From the NCBI GenBank assembly GCA_031769625.1, contig JAUIMM010000003.1, positions 1,753,001 through 1,817,000 on the forward strand: a stretch of DNA of 64,000 nt, written 5' to 3'. Below, piece after piece: positions 22,630 through 32,649 of the stretch (within the stretch, counting starts at the first letter, position 1; each line of letters opens with the position of its first letter). Both the position numbers and the translations under genes were made by a program. Below the pieces are notes generated by a model that saw only the letters and a program-made list of their open reading frames with translations, did not search any database and was not told the origin of the DNA. The stretch comes from Taudactylus pleione (Eukaryota > Chordata > Amphibia > Anura > Myobatrachidae).

Positions 22630-23003
22630 ATAAAGACACAGACACCATAGCTTGGCTAAAAAAGGTCACAGCTTTTATTTATAATTGAATCAATTAACCT
22701 AACCAGGGTGGCAAAGAGACGCTGCAGACTCAGTTCTAGCTTTTTAACTTACTCCAAAATACTCAGGGAACGCCTAAACCGTTCCCCCTTTCAGACGCAC
22801 TTAAACCGTGAGGGTCTCACTTCCCTCCTGGGCCAATCCGAGGCGTTTCGTGCAAAAACGCCCGGGTCCCCCCGTGCGGAGCAGGACAAATCCGCCTTGT
22901 ACATCGAGAGCAAGTGCTCCCACAGTTATCTTGCGTCCCATAAAACCACTGAGCTGCAGCCAAAGCCAGGCCCTAATAGAGACTGGCCCGCCACCCAAAA
23001 GAA

Positions 23004-23600
23004 CTAATCAAGAAACGAAAACAAATCCTGAACAAAAAGATTCATACCCAGTCCGTTCAAATGCACGCCATCATGACGGAAGAAACGTACAAGATCACCC
23101 TCAAAAAAGCCATGACGCACCACCAAGCCACCTATCGACACGACATGCTTGGACACTGCCACGTTCACCTTCCTCCGTGTTCTTTCCAATGCCCCAAACT
23201 TTCGCACTCCTCTCCACGTCAAGCGGGGTGTCATCTCTGACCACACCATCTGAATGGATGGCCATTTTGTACGAATCGAATCCACAATCTCACGCAGACT
23301 CATGATTAAACCCACGCCTGTCAGCTGACCAACATCATTGCCACCAACGTGAAGCACCAGCCATTCGGGCATTCCCCATTTTGCTACCGCAGAAACAATC
23401 AGTGCCAAAACACCGTCCACTCGCAAACCTCTCACTCCAATCCAACGCACTTTCCGACTACCAATTGGCAAGCCACTAGTCCGACCCGAGACATGTTTTT
23501 CCGCCCAAAAAATGTAGGAGTGGCCAACCAACCACACCTGCCCGTCTTCTTTTGTCAACACTGCAAAAGAAGAAACCCTAACATGAGAAACCACACCCAA
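23004..23600 (-). CDS. SGNH/GDSL-like hydrolase of the DIRS/Ngaro element
   Basis: 198 residues, uninterrupted. It shows the SGNH blocks in order: VGHSYIF with the candidate nucleophile Ser28, a GVRG segment near residue 57 (block II), HVGGNDVG with Asn88 (block III), and DGVHLNGLG with Asp177 and His180 (block V). The family hydrolyses ester bonds; its role in retrotransposition is unknown, and the domain recurs as an accessory gene in some Ngaro and CR1 elements. It lies about 250 bp downstream of the recombinase as a separate frame. The start at 23600 is the first Met of the frame, but the true start may depend on splicing or re-initiation. Confidence 0.88.
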   Translation of the reverse strand: MGVVSHVRVSSFAVLTKEDGQVWLVGHSYIFWAEKHVSGRTSGLPIGSRKVRWIGVRGLRVDGVLALIVSAVAKWGMPEWLVLHVGGNDVGQLTGVGLIMSLREIVDSIRTKWPSIQMVWSEMTPRLTWRGVRKFGALERTRRKVNVAVSKHVVSIGGLVVRHGFFEGDLVRFFRHDGVHLNGLGMNLFVQDLFSFLD

Positions 23601-23846
23601 CCTGGATCAAAACGACACAACTTAGAACAAAACAGAGCAACTAACTAGCAGGGATGCCAAAAAAGGGGGAAACAGGAACCCGAGTGAAGAAGAAAAAACC
23701 AAAAACCTACCCGTGAACCAAATTGGGCCAGATCATGGCTAACGGGAGGAAAATTAAAAAATCCCCTCACACCCCCAATTGTTGAACGCTAACCGTTCAA
23801 CGATTGGCAGGTAAACAACGTTTTCGGGTTATCGCAGGGTGCGCAC

Positions 23847-24767
23847 CTACAACTTATCGCAGCGAACATACTTCTTATAACACCCTGACTTCCAACGCCC
23901 CACCTTTTGAATATCCGAAGGAGATGCCCCAGCAAGCGCTGCACAAGTGGCTGCCCCTATTCGAAAGGAATGGGTGCCATAATCTGTATGATCTAAACCC
24001 AATTCTATTAAACTTCGCTTAAATAACGCAGTGAACTGAAACTTTGTGAGAGGCTTAGCATCCGCATGAACCAACCACTGAATCCCCCCAACTGGGCGCA
24101 CTAACATGTATTGCGATGCTAAATGAACCGGGCAAATATTGCAATCCTGCTGCTGCGCAAGCGTGACCCATTTACCCCTACCTGACTGATCCGTTTTAGA
24201 GAGACGGAGCTTACAAAGCACCGCCGCATCTCTAAAAACAATGTCCTTATACAACAACCCGGAGGACTCAGATAAACTATTAACTGCCACTAATTCGCTA
24301 ACCCTGAAAGCTCCAAAAAACGCAGCAGAAAAAGCTAAACGAAAAAGAGCAGCCTCAAACGAATCAGAAGCTACCTTCTCCATAACCTTAAGCAATGCTG
24401 CCAAAAGCTGGGTGTCCACCGGCCAACGGGAATCGGCGCGAGCAGGAGCTTGCCTAGCCCAACCTTTTAGAGCCTTAGCAAGAAGAAAAGACCTGGTTGG
24501 GTCAATCAAACCTTTTAGTTTGCAAAAAAAAGAGACTCCCGCAAGCGCCGACACCACGTAGGCCCTGGACCTCCCCTGCTGATATCTCTCCCACACAAAG
24601 GATGACAGCAACTCCTTCGGAGACTTACCCTCCGAATCTTGGCGCGCGCAGTGACTGCTCCAATCCCGCCATGCGGCCGAGTATTTGCGGAGAGTTGATG
24701 GAGCGAGCGATTGCATCGCCAAAGCCTCTAAGCCGGCCTGATTATCTGCCACACAAACGGGGGGCAT
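23847..24767 (-). CDS. Tyrosine recombinase of the DIRS/Ngaro element
   Basis: 306 residues, uninterrupted. N-terminal SAM-like core-binding part (SLAPSTLRKYSAAWRDW), then the catalytic domain: Arg155 in FGAFRVSEL, the HSFR box with His266 and Arg269, VGRWKS with Trp292, and a Tyr nucleophile in CYKKY (Tyr297 or Tyr300). It integrates the circular cDNA intermediate in place of a DDE integrase, which explains the usual absence of target duplications in the order. It overlaps the end of RT-RNase H by 40 bp in another frame. All expected catalytic residues are present, so it could be functional. Confidence 0.93.
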   Translation of the reverse strand: MPPVCVADNQAGLEALAMQSLAPSTLRKYSAAWRDWSSHCARQDSEGKSPKELLSSFVWERYQQGRSRAYVVSALAGVSFFCKLKGLIDPTRSFLLAKALKGWARQAPARADSRWPVDTQLLAALLKVMEKVASDSFEAALFRLAFSAAFFGAFRVSELVAVNSLSESSGLLYKDIVFRDAAVLCKLRLSKTDQSGRGKWVTLAQQQDCNICPVHLASQYMLVRPVGGIQWLVHADAKPLTKFQFTALFKRSLIELGLDHTDYGTHSFRIGAATCAALAGASPSDIQKVGRWKSGCYKKYVRCDKL

Positions 24768-26428
24768 GTCAAACCAACAGCAGAAGCAGACGGTGCAAGC
24801 GCCCGAAAACGTTCAAATTGAAAACGAGACAATGCGTCTGCAATCTCGTTAACAACACCCGGTACATGACGAGCTCTAAAACGTATGTTGGCCTCTAAAC
24901 ACCGCAAAATTAAATGACGAAGCAAACGCAAAACTAACGGAGAGGACGATCGCTGATTGTTAATAGCATGCACCACCCCCAAATTGTCGCACCAAAAAAT
25001 TACATGCCGGTTACTCAGACGCGCTGACCAGAGTTCCACAGCAACGACAATTGGGAACAGTTCCAAGAGCAACAAATTACTAGTTAAGCCTTCGTCGCGC
25101 CAAACTAAAGGCCAAGCAGTAGCGCACCATTCCCCATTGAAAAAAGCCCCAAAACCAGATGATCCAGCCGCATCAGTATACAGTTGCAATGACCCATTTG
25201 CCACTGGAGGCGCTGGCCAAATACGTTCGCCATTGAACTGAACCAAACGAATATGATGATGCGGCTGTCTCGACCCAGCAGTGGCCCTCTCCAATTTCCT
25301 ACAGAAAACCCTGCCCATGGGAATTATGCGACAAGCAAAATTAAAGGAACCCAGCAGTGACTGAACTCCACGTAATCTTACCGTGTCCACTGCTAAACAA
25401 CCCGCAATCTGTTCTAACAATCTAGCCACTTTGTCGCTTGGTAACCTACAACAACCCGCAACCGTGTCTATCTCAATTCCCAAGTACGACAGACAGGAAA
25501 TAGGACCCTCCGTCTTATCTTGCGCAATGGGAACTCCTAAACTGCGAAACAGAGCTTGAGCGGAAAACAGGAGGTCTGCACAGACGTCGCTCTCCCCTGG
25601 ACCTATGAAGAGAAAGTCATCTAAATAGTGTGCCACGCCCGCTTGTCCTGTGCCGGCATGAACACACCAGTGTAGAAAAGAGCTGAATTTCTCAAAATAG
25701 GCACAGGAAACCGCACAACCCATAGGCAAACATTTGTCAACAAAGTAACCTGACTCTAGTTTGAATCCCATAAACTGCATAGCGTCTGGGTGCAACGGCA
25801 ATAAACGGAAGGCTGACTCAATGTCTAACTTAGCCAGCAGCGCGCCCTGCCCAAAACTGCGCACTAAACCTAAGACTTCATCAAAACTTTGATATTTCAC
25901 TCTACAAAAACTATCAGGAATGGCGTCGTTCACCGAACGCCCATCAGGATATGATAGGTGTTGGATCAAACGAAACTTCCCAGGGGCCTTCTTGGGTACC
26001 ACACCTACCGGAGAGATACAAAGATCCTGCAACGGAGGAACAGGGAAAGGACCCTCCATCCTCCCCAGCAGCACCTCAGCCCTAACTTTCGCTTGCACAA
26101 CTTCTGGGTAGTCCCTGGCCCAGCGCAAGTTACGGGGAGACCGGACCCATAAAGGACCCACTATTGGCAGAGAAAAACCGAACGAAAAACCTTCTAACAA
26201 AAAAGAAGCGTCCTCCTTATGAGGATATAGACCCAACCAGCGAGCTAGTGCAGCTAAACAAATAGGCGAATGAGCCTTAACCAGCTCCTTTTGACCCTTC
26301 ACGATCCTGGGTGGCACTAGCAGACCCTCTACGGCAATCTTTGGCTGGATGTTCCCCCCCGCAGAGACGACAGGAGTGACGAAAACGACAGGACGACCCC
26401 CGTGTACACCGGGAGTCGTTGAAAGCAA
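24728..26428 (-). CDS. Reverse transcriptase-RNase H polyprotein of the DIRS/Ngaro element
   Basis: 566 residues, uninterrupted. RT fingers with VGVVPKKAPGKFRLIQHLSY (about 141-160), first catalytic Asp in AKLDIESAF (Asp202), LPMGCAVSC (about 234-242) and the YLDD box at 268-271. The RNase H domain follows with YTDAAGSSG (Asp419), LLELFPI (Glu456), WCDNLG (Asp481) and IADALSR (Asp531), a full D-E-D-D set. It makes cDNA from the element RNA. Translation probably depends on a frame change from the gag-like frame, which it overlaps by 152 bp. No disabling change was seen. Confidence 0.94.
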   Translation of the reverse strand: MLSTTPGVHGGRPVVFVTPVVSAGGNIQPKIAVEGLLVPPRIVKGQKELVKAHSPICLAALARWLGLYPHKEDASFLLEGFSFGFSLPIVGPLWVRSPRNLRWARDYPEVVQAKVRAEVLLGRMEGPFPVPPLQDLCISPVGVVPKKAPGKFRLIQHLSYPDGRSVNDAIPDSFCRVKYQSFDEVLGLVRSFGQGALLAKLDIESAFRLLPLHPDAMQFMGFKLESGYFVDKCLPMGCAVSCAYFEKFSSFLHWCVHAGTGQAGVAHYLDDFLFIGPGESDVCADLLFSAQALFRSLGVPIAQDKTEGPISCLSYLGIEIDTVAGCCRLPSDKVARLLEQIAGCLAVDTVRLRGVQSLLGSFNFACRIIPMGRVFCRKLERATAGSRQPHHHIRLVQFNGERIWPAPPVANGSLQLYTDAAGSSGFGAFFNGEWCATAWPLVWRDEGLTSNLLLLELFPIVVAVELWSARLSNRHVIFWCDNLGVVHAINNQRSSSPLVLRLLRHLILRCLEANIRFRARHVPGVVNEIADALSRFQFERFRALAPSASAVGLTCPPFVWQIIRPA

Positions 26429-28460
26429 AACACTTGCCCTTCATAACTCCCGTCGCCCCCGTCCTACCACTAGCATAACCCTTGCGAGGATGCATCCCGT
26501 CCAAAGGGGGCCTACGCTGCTGCGACACCTCTATGTCTTTTGCTCCGAACGGAATAATCTTGCTGCCATCATGCTTTCTTCTAAATTGCACGTCGTATTC
26601 CCGCCATGCCAAGGCCCGCGAACGGACAAACATGTCTAGCACTAAAAAAATATATCTCACTATGTTTACATGTTCATCCGCTCGCGTCTCCAAATAGCAC
26701 GCCGCAAATACCAGCATGCCCTTCAACCAACTGGTGAAACTACAGAAAGCCTCCTCGCCCATACCCCCCGCCTTCTTAGCCTGACCAAAAGCCTTTTTCA
26801 TATCTTCGGTAAGCGTAAAGAAGTCGACAAATTTACCTTTACGAATTCTCCCCCTCACACTCTTTCGCAGGCCGCGAAGAACGGCGGTGTTCGCACAATG
26901 CACTGAATCAGCCCCTGCCGCCACTGTAGCTAGCTCCACACTAACGCCCTGTGCAGCTGTACTCACTGACTTCTTGGCTAAACGCCTGGCAACCATTTTG
27001 GCTATTTTACGCGGGCGCGCAGGGGAACCAGAAGAATGAGAAGAAGAGGAGGAGTCAGACATAGACGAACAAGAAGACTCATGCTCAGCAGCACCAGATG
27101 GACCCGGAACAGCTCCCTCGACTTGCTCATTCGTCGTGGCCGAAGACTCGCCTGTCGTCCCTTTCTCCGCGCACACCGGATCAGCTGCTGCAACAGTGAT
27201 TGGTTCGCTTGACGGAGCCTCGATCGCCCTCCGATTATCTGCAACCGGGGTAGACTGGTGAACAACAGGACTGGAAGTCACTACCATCTGCGCGGGGGGG
27301 GTGGGAATGCCGGGCGTAGGCGGAAGGGGTGCAGGCGCGGCTAACAGACGAGCCGGAGGCACCAGCGTGAAGTCGGGCGTCGCGGACAAACTGGTGGAGG
27401 TTTGACTGTACATGACAGGAGATGCGGAAGGTAGCATCGGCATGGGAGCCGATGATGCGCTTTGCTGCGAAATTGGCAAATAAGGGAAATAAAGCTGCGG
27501 ATGAAAACCTGAGAAAGGGTAAGGTCCAAAAGTGGCCCCAGAGTAGTTGGGATAAAAAGGCGGAGAGGACACAACTGAGGTGGAGGGATAAATGGGGGGG
27601 GGCGCCCCGGAGCTCCATGAAGCCTGACCCCAGGATGAGCCGACTGACAAGGGGGGCGCATTATAAATGGGAAGTGGGGCACTGTTGGCGGGGAACCATG
27701 GATTCTGATAGGTGGAAGGGACAGCTTGCCTAGGCCAAAATTGGGCAGGTTGACTAAGCATGGGGCTGATAGACCCAGGGGTGCTACTCAAAATGGCCGC
27801 CGGGGTTAAGATGGCCGCCGGGCCCGACGTGCAGACCAGGCCTGCGGGACCCCCCGCTCCCCGGGGACCAAAACCTAATGACCCCACGTGACCCGCGACG
27901 CTAACCGCCGGCGGGCCCGATGCAGAGTGACCAGCGGGAGGCGCGAGCACTCGCGCCCCCGCCGGTGCAGCGTAAGCGGCAGCCGCCGCGTGGCTGGTGG
28001 GCGCCGGCAAGGAGCATCCATCGGACGCTCCCGTCGGCGGACCCGAAGCAGAGTAACCAGCGGGAGGCGCGAGCACTCGCGCCCCCGCTGGCGCAGCGGA
28101 ATTGCCAGCCGCTGCGCGACTGCTGTGGGACGGCGAGGAGCGTCCATCGGACGCTCCCGCCGGAGCCGCGTGGGGAGTGAGTCGGCCCGGGGAGGTTGCC
28201 GAGTGCACAACCTCCGCCGGGGTAGCAGGACCCGCATGATGCGCTGGTGCAGCCGCACCAGCGTGCACGGGAGGAGGGGGAGCTGATGGGGAGGACGGCA
28301 GCATCAGAGGTGAGGTGGGGGGGGGGGAAGGAGGACGTGGGGACAGCACAGGTGGGGAAAGGGGGGGGCGCGGACGCGCAGGGGGCAAGCTGAGGGGGCT
28401 AGCATAATCAGCTAGCTGACGGGGTGGGGGAGCAGAGCGACGTGGGCGAGGCATGATCAA
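26277..28460 (-). CDS. Gag-like protein of the DIRS/Ngaro element
   Basis: 727 residues, uninterrupted. The first 400 or so are extremely Pro/Ala/Ser-rich with internal repetition (about residues 95-190), then a Ser-rich acidic stretch (SCSSMSDSSSSSHSSG), a basic patch (RKIAKMVARRLAKK), and a conserved helical region including FTSWLKGMLVFAACYLETRA. The C-terminus carries a CCCH-type pattern (C-x7-C-x5-C-x3-H) immediately followed by a zinc knuckle (CRLCGGEHPAKDC). A structural and RNA-binding role is inferred from position and fingers. The start at 28460 (MIMPRPRR) is the first Met; an internal Met at 28454 would also serve. Confidence 0.85.
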   Translation of the reverse strand: MIMPRPRRSAPPPRQLADYASPLSLPPARPRPPLSPPVLSPRPPSPPPTSPLMLPSSPSAPPPPVHAGAAAPAHHAGPATPAEVVHSATSPGRLTPHAAPAGASDGRSSPSHSSRAAAGNSAAPAGARVLAPPAGYSASGPPTGASDGCSLPAPTSHAAAAAYAAPAGARVLAPPAGHSASGPPAVSVAGHVGSLGFGPRGAGGPAGLVCTSGPAAILTPAAILSSTPGSISPMLSQPAQFWPRQAVPSTYQNPWFPANSAPLPIYNAPPLSVGSSWGQASWSSGAPPPIYPSTSVVSSPPFYPNYSGATFGPYPFSGFHPQLYFPYLPISQQSASSAPMPMLPSASPVMYSQTSTSLSATPDFTLVPPARLLAAPAPLPPTPGIPTPPAQMVVTSSPVVHQSTPVADNRRAIEAPSSEPITVAAADPVCAEKGTTGESSATTNEQVEGAVPGPSGAAEHESSCSSMSDSSSSSHSSGSPARPRKIAKMVARRLAKKSVSTAAQGVSVELATVAAGADSVHCANTAVLRGLRKSVRGRIRKGKFVDFFTLTEDMKKAFGQAKKAGGMGEEAFCSFTSWLKGMLVFAACYLETRADEHVNIVRYIFLVLDMFVRSRALAWREYDVQFRRKHDGSKIIPFGAKDIEVSQQRRPPLDGMHPRKGYASGRTGATGVMKGKCFAFNDSRCTRGSSCRFRHSCRLCGGEHPAKDCRRGSASATQDREGSKGAG

Positions 28461-28570
28461 ACTAAGCTGCTTGGGCTATGGCACAGGGGCACTGGTACTT
28501 AGCTTTCAAAATTTCTTTCAAAGAGGCTGATCCCAAGGACCACAGGCTCCTATATAGTCCCCTATAACCA

Positions 28571-28864
28571 CTCCCCCAACTATATGACTGGCCCTTGGAA
28601 GCAGCTGATCACACCCAAACTAATACTCAATTTACCCAGCAACAAGGCTGTCATTCAAAACACACTGTCAGTAAAAACTAATAATCTTAACACTCCTCAA
28701 TCCTATTCATATTTCGTCATTCATTCTCTTGGTCTTTGTAGTACGCTGTAGTTCATGGGACAGTTCATATGTTGTCACTAGGGGTATGTCCCAATTCTCC
28801 AACAATGTCTTGAGATTACATTGTCTTTCTTTAACTGGTTTAAGACACTACATACAGAGTATAC
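28571..28864. other. Unassigned spacer between DIRS element and hAT copy C
   Basis: May include the 5' terminal repeat of the DIRS element. No frame or tandem repeat seen. Confidence 0.35.
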
Positions 28865-29507
28865 ATTCTAACTAGGGGTGTGCACCGGCCACTTTTCGTG
28901 TTTTGTGTTTTGGTTTTGGATCTGGATCTTTCTTCGTGTTTTGGATCTGGATTGGTTTTGCCAAAACCACCCTTCCGTGTTTTGGGTTCTGGGTTTTGTG
29001 TTTTGGATCTGTATTTTTTTTTTAAAAAGCATAAAAACAGCTAAAATCACAGAATTTGTTGGTTTCTCTGCTCCTATGCTATTATTAACCTCAATAACCT
29101 TAATTTCCACTCATTTCCAGTCTATTCTGAACACCTCACACCTCACAATAGTGTTTTCATGTCCAAAAGGTTGCACCGAGGTAGCTGGATGACTATGCTA
29201 AGCGACACGAGTGGGCGGCACAAACACGTGACCCATCTAGGAGTGACACTGCAGTGGCAGACAGGATGGCAGTTAGAAAAACTAGGCCCCAAACTGTACA
29301 TAATGCAAAGAAAAAAAAGAAGTGCAAGATGGAATTGTCCTTGGGCCCTCCCACCCACCCTTATGTTGTATAAACAGGACATGCACACTTTAACAAATCA
29401 ATCATTTCAGCGCCAGGGTCTGCCACACAACTGTGGCTGAAATGATTGGTTCGTTTGGGCCCCCACAAAACAAGCTGGCAATTAATGTGTCCCTGCACAA
29501 ACTGGCT

Positions 29508-32500
29508 CTACGGAGGCAAGATGTCATCCTCATCCTCCTCATCCACCGATTCCTCACCCTCTTCAGTGTGTACATCCTCATCCTCACAAAGTATTAACTC
29601 GTCCCCACTTGAATCCACCACCACAGGTCCCTCTGTACCTTCTGGAGGCTGGTCTCCCTGGAAGAGCTGATAATTCATTTTGATGAACATCATCTTCTCC
29701 ACATTCTGTGGAAGCAACCTCCTACGCCTTTCGCTGACAAGGTTCCCGGCTGCACTAAACACTCTTTCGGAGTACACACTGGAGGGGGGGCAACTCAGGT
29801 AAAATAGAGCCAGTTTGTACAGGGGCCTCCAAATTGCCTCTTTTTCCTGCCAGTACAGGTATGGACTGTCTGCCATGCCTACTTGGATGCTGTCACCGAT
29901 GTAATCCTCCACCATTCTGTCAATGGTGACAGTATCATATGCAGTGACAGTAGACATGTCAGAAATTGTTGCCAGGTCCTTCAGTCCGGACCAGATGTCC
30001 AAACTTGGTCCTGCCTGCCCTGCATCACCGCCAGCGGGTTGCTTAGGATACCTAAGTTTTTTCCTGGCAGCCCCAGTTGCAGGAGAAAATGAAGAAGGAG
30101 CCGTTGACGTGTCACGTTCCGCTTCAGCTGACAGTGTGTTCACCAGCAGGTCTTTGCACCTCTGCAGGCTTGTGTCGGCCGGAAAGAGAGACACCACATA
30201 GGCTTTAAACCTAGGATCGAGCACGGTGGCCAAAACGTAGTGGTCTGATTTCAACAGATTGACCACCCTGGAATCCTGGCAAAGCGAATGAAGGGCTTCA
30301 TCCACAAGTCCCACATGCCGAGCGGAATCGCTCCGTCTTAGCTCCTCCTTCACTTTCTCCAGCTGCTTCTGCAAAAGCCTGATGAGGGGAATGACCTGAC
30401 TCAAGCTGGCAGTGTCTGAACTGACTTCACGTGTGGCAAGTTCGAAGGGCTGGAGAACCTTGCACAACACGGAAATCATTCTCCACTGCGCTTGAGTCAG
30501 GTGCATACCCCCTCCTTTGCCTATGTCATAGGTGGATGTATAGGCTTGTATGGCCTTTTGCTGCTCCTCCATCCTCTGAAGCATATAGAGGGTTGAGTTC
30601 CACCGCGTCACAACCTCTTGCTTCAGGTGATGGCGGGGCAGGTTCAAGAGTGTTTGCTGGCGCTCCAGTCTTCAGCACGCAGTCGCTGAATGGCGAAAGT
30701 GGCCAGAAATTTTTCGGGCCACCCAAAGCGTCTCCTGCACGCCCCTGTCGCTTTTCAGAAAATTCTGCACCACCAAGTTTATTGTGTGAGCAAAACATGG
30801 GACGTGCTGGAATTTGCCCAGATGTAATGCCCGCACAATATTGGTGGCGTTGTCAGATATCACAAATCCCCAGGAGAGTCTAAGTGGGGTAAGCCACTGG
30901 GCGATGATTTCCCTCAGTTTCTCTAAGAGGTTGTCGGCGGTGTGCCTCTTACTGAAACCGGTGATACACAGCGTAGCCTGCCTTGTAACGAGCTGGCGTT
31001 TCTGAGATGCTGCTACTGGTGACGCTGCTGCTGTTGCTGCGTAAGGTGATACATCTACCCAGTGGGCTGTCACAGTCATATAGTCCTTAGTCTGCCCTGT
31101 TCCACTTGTCCACATGTCCGTGGTTAAGTGGACATTGTGTACAATGGCATTTTTCAGGACACTGAGGACACTTTTTCTGACGTTTCTGTACAGTCTCGGT
31201 ATCGCCTGCCTAGTGAAGTGGAATCTAGACGGGATTTGGAACCGGGGACACACTACCTCCATCAATTGTCTAAATCCCACTGCACTAATGGCGGATACCG
31301 GACGCACGTCTAACACCAACATAGCAGTCAAGGCCTCAGTTATACGTTTTGCTTCAGGATGACTGCTGTCGTACTTCATCCTCCTCGCTAAGGACTGTTG
31401 GAGGGTCAATTGTTTAGTAAAAGTAGTGGTGTTCCTACTTCCTCTCTGGGATGATGAACGACTCCCAGCAGCAGCAACAGCAGCAGCGGCAGCAGTAGGC
31501 GTAGCAATGCAGGATCCTCCAGAGGAATCCCAGATAGGAGAGTCAGTCATGCCAGTGACATGGTCTGCAGGACTACTTCCGATCCTGACTAAGGAGGAAA
31601 TTGACGAGGAGGGAGTTGACGGTGTGGTTTGCAGGCGCTTGGATACAACAGGACAACGGGATTTAGGTGTCCCTGGACTGCTTACGGTCTTAGCCAAAGT
31701 TTCTGAACTTGACAGTAACTTTTTATGAACGCGCTGCAGGTGCCGTATAAGGGAGGATGTTCCTAGGTGGTTGACGTCCCTACCCCTACTTATTTCACCT
31801 TTACATATGGTACATATGGCAAGACAGTTGTTGTCCGGATTTGGATAGAAATATTGCCAGACCAAAGAGGTGGAATGTTTGGTCTTCTGCCCAGGCATGA
31901 CCGTGATGGGCTTTTTCATCCCACGGACAACAACTGTCTCCCCCGGAGCCTGATTTAAACAAACCACATCACCATCAGAATCCTCCTCGCCAACTTCCTC
32001 CTCAGCGCCAGCTACACCAGTATCCTCATCCTGTTGTACTTCAACAGTGACATCTTCAATTTGCATATCAGCAAGTGGACTGTGGGTGCTCCTTTCAGCA
32101 CTTGCAGGGGGCATGCAAATGGTGGAAAGAGCCACCTCTTCCCGTCCAGTGCTGGGAAGGTCAGGCATCGCAACCACCACCACACTTGGACTCTCCTTGG
32201 GGATTTGTGATATCTTCTTAGAAAGCACAGTTCTTCGCTGTGCTTTTGCCAGCTTAACTCTTTTGATTTTTTTAGTGGGAGGAGGGCTTCCATCGTCATG
32301 TGAAGCTGAACCACTAGTCATGAACATACTAGGGATCGACCTTAGCCGTTCCTTGCCACTCCGTGTCGTAAATGGCATATTGGCAAGTTTACGTTTCTCT
32401 TCAGCTGATTTAAATGTCTTTTTCAAGGTCATTTTCCTGAACTTTGCCATTTGGGATTGTATGTGCCCTCTACTATGACATTGGGCATCGGCCTTGGCAG

Positions 32501-32621
32501 ACGACGTTGATGGCATGTTATCGTCTATGTCATGACTAGTGGCAGCAGCTTCAGCACTAGAAGGAAGTGGTTCTTGATCTTTCTCTATTTTATTTTTATC
32601 GGAGAAAGTTTGGTCCTCCAT
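29508..32621 (-). pseudogene. hAT transposase with BED zinc finger (copy C, one nonsense mutation)
   Basis: About 1037 codons in one frame from ATG 32621 to the stop at 29508, interrupted only by TGA at 30672-30674 (codon 650), where copy A has CGA: a CpG-type change. Domains: basic/acidic N-terminal tail; BED finger at about 250-302 (Cys270, Cys273, His294, His299); polyalanine near 377-385; catalytic block TTDMWTS (Asp502); SDNATN (Asp590); CFAHTINL (Cys609, His612); C-terminal hATC with YWQEKEAIW and PPSSVYSERVFSAAG; acidic Glu/Asp tail. It binds element ends and performs cut-and-paste in the nucleus. The best reference for this family here. Truncated translation would lack the dimerisation region. 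Confidence 0.94.
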
Positions 32622-32649
32622 TTATGTTATATCGATTTGATATATACGT

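Larger units (their letters stand above)
22630..28570 (-). mobile_element. DIRS/Ngaro-like tyrosine-recombinase retrotransposon
   Basis: Four uninterrupted minus-strand frames in the order gag-like (28460-26277), RT-RNase H (26428-24728), tyrosine recombinase (24767-23847) and SGNH hydrolase (23600-23004). Consecutive frames of the first three overlap in different phases (152 bp and 40 bp). A minus-strand AATAAA near 22675 could be its poly(A) signal. The added hydrolase is known from Ngaro-type members, which use split direct repeats; I could not locate those repeats, so both ends are approximate. Confidence 0.88.

Noticed and set aside
22708..23648. Plus-strand frames across the hydrolase region
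   Set aside because: Shadows of the minus-strand SGNH hydrolase and its flanks; no domain.
27875..28286. Arg-rich open frames opposite and out of phase with the gag-like gene
   Set aside because: GC-rich shadows of the Pro/Ala-rich coding frame.
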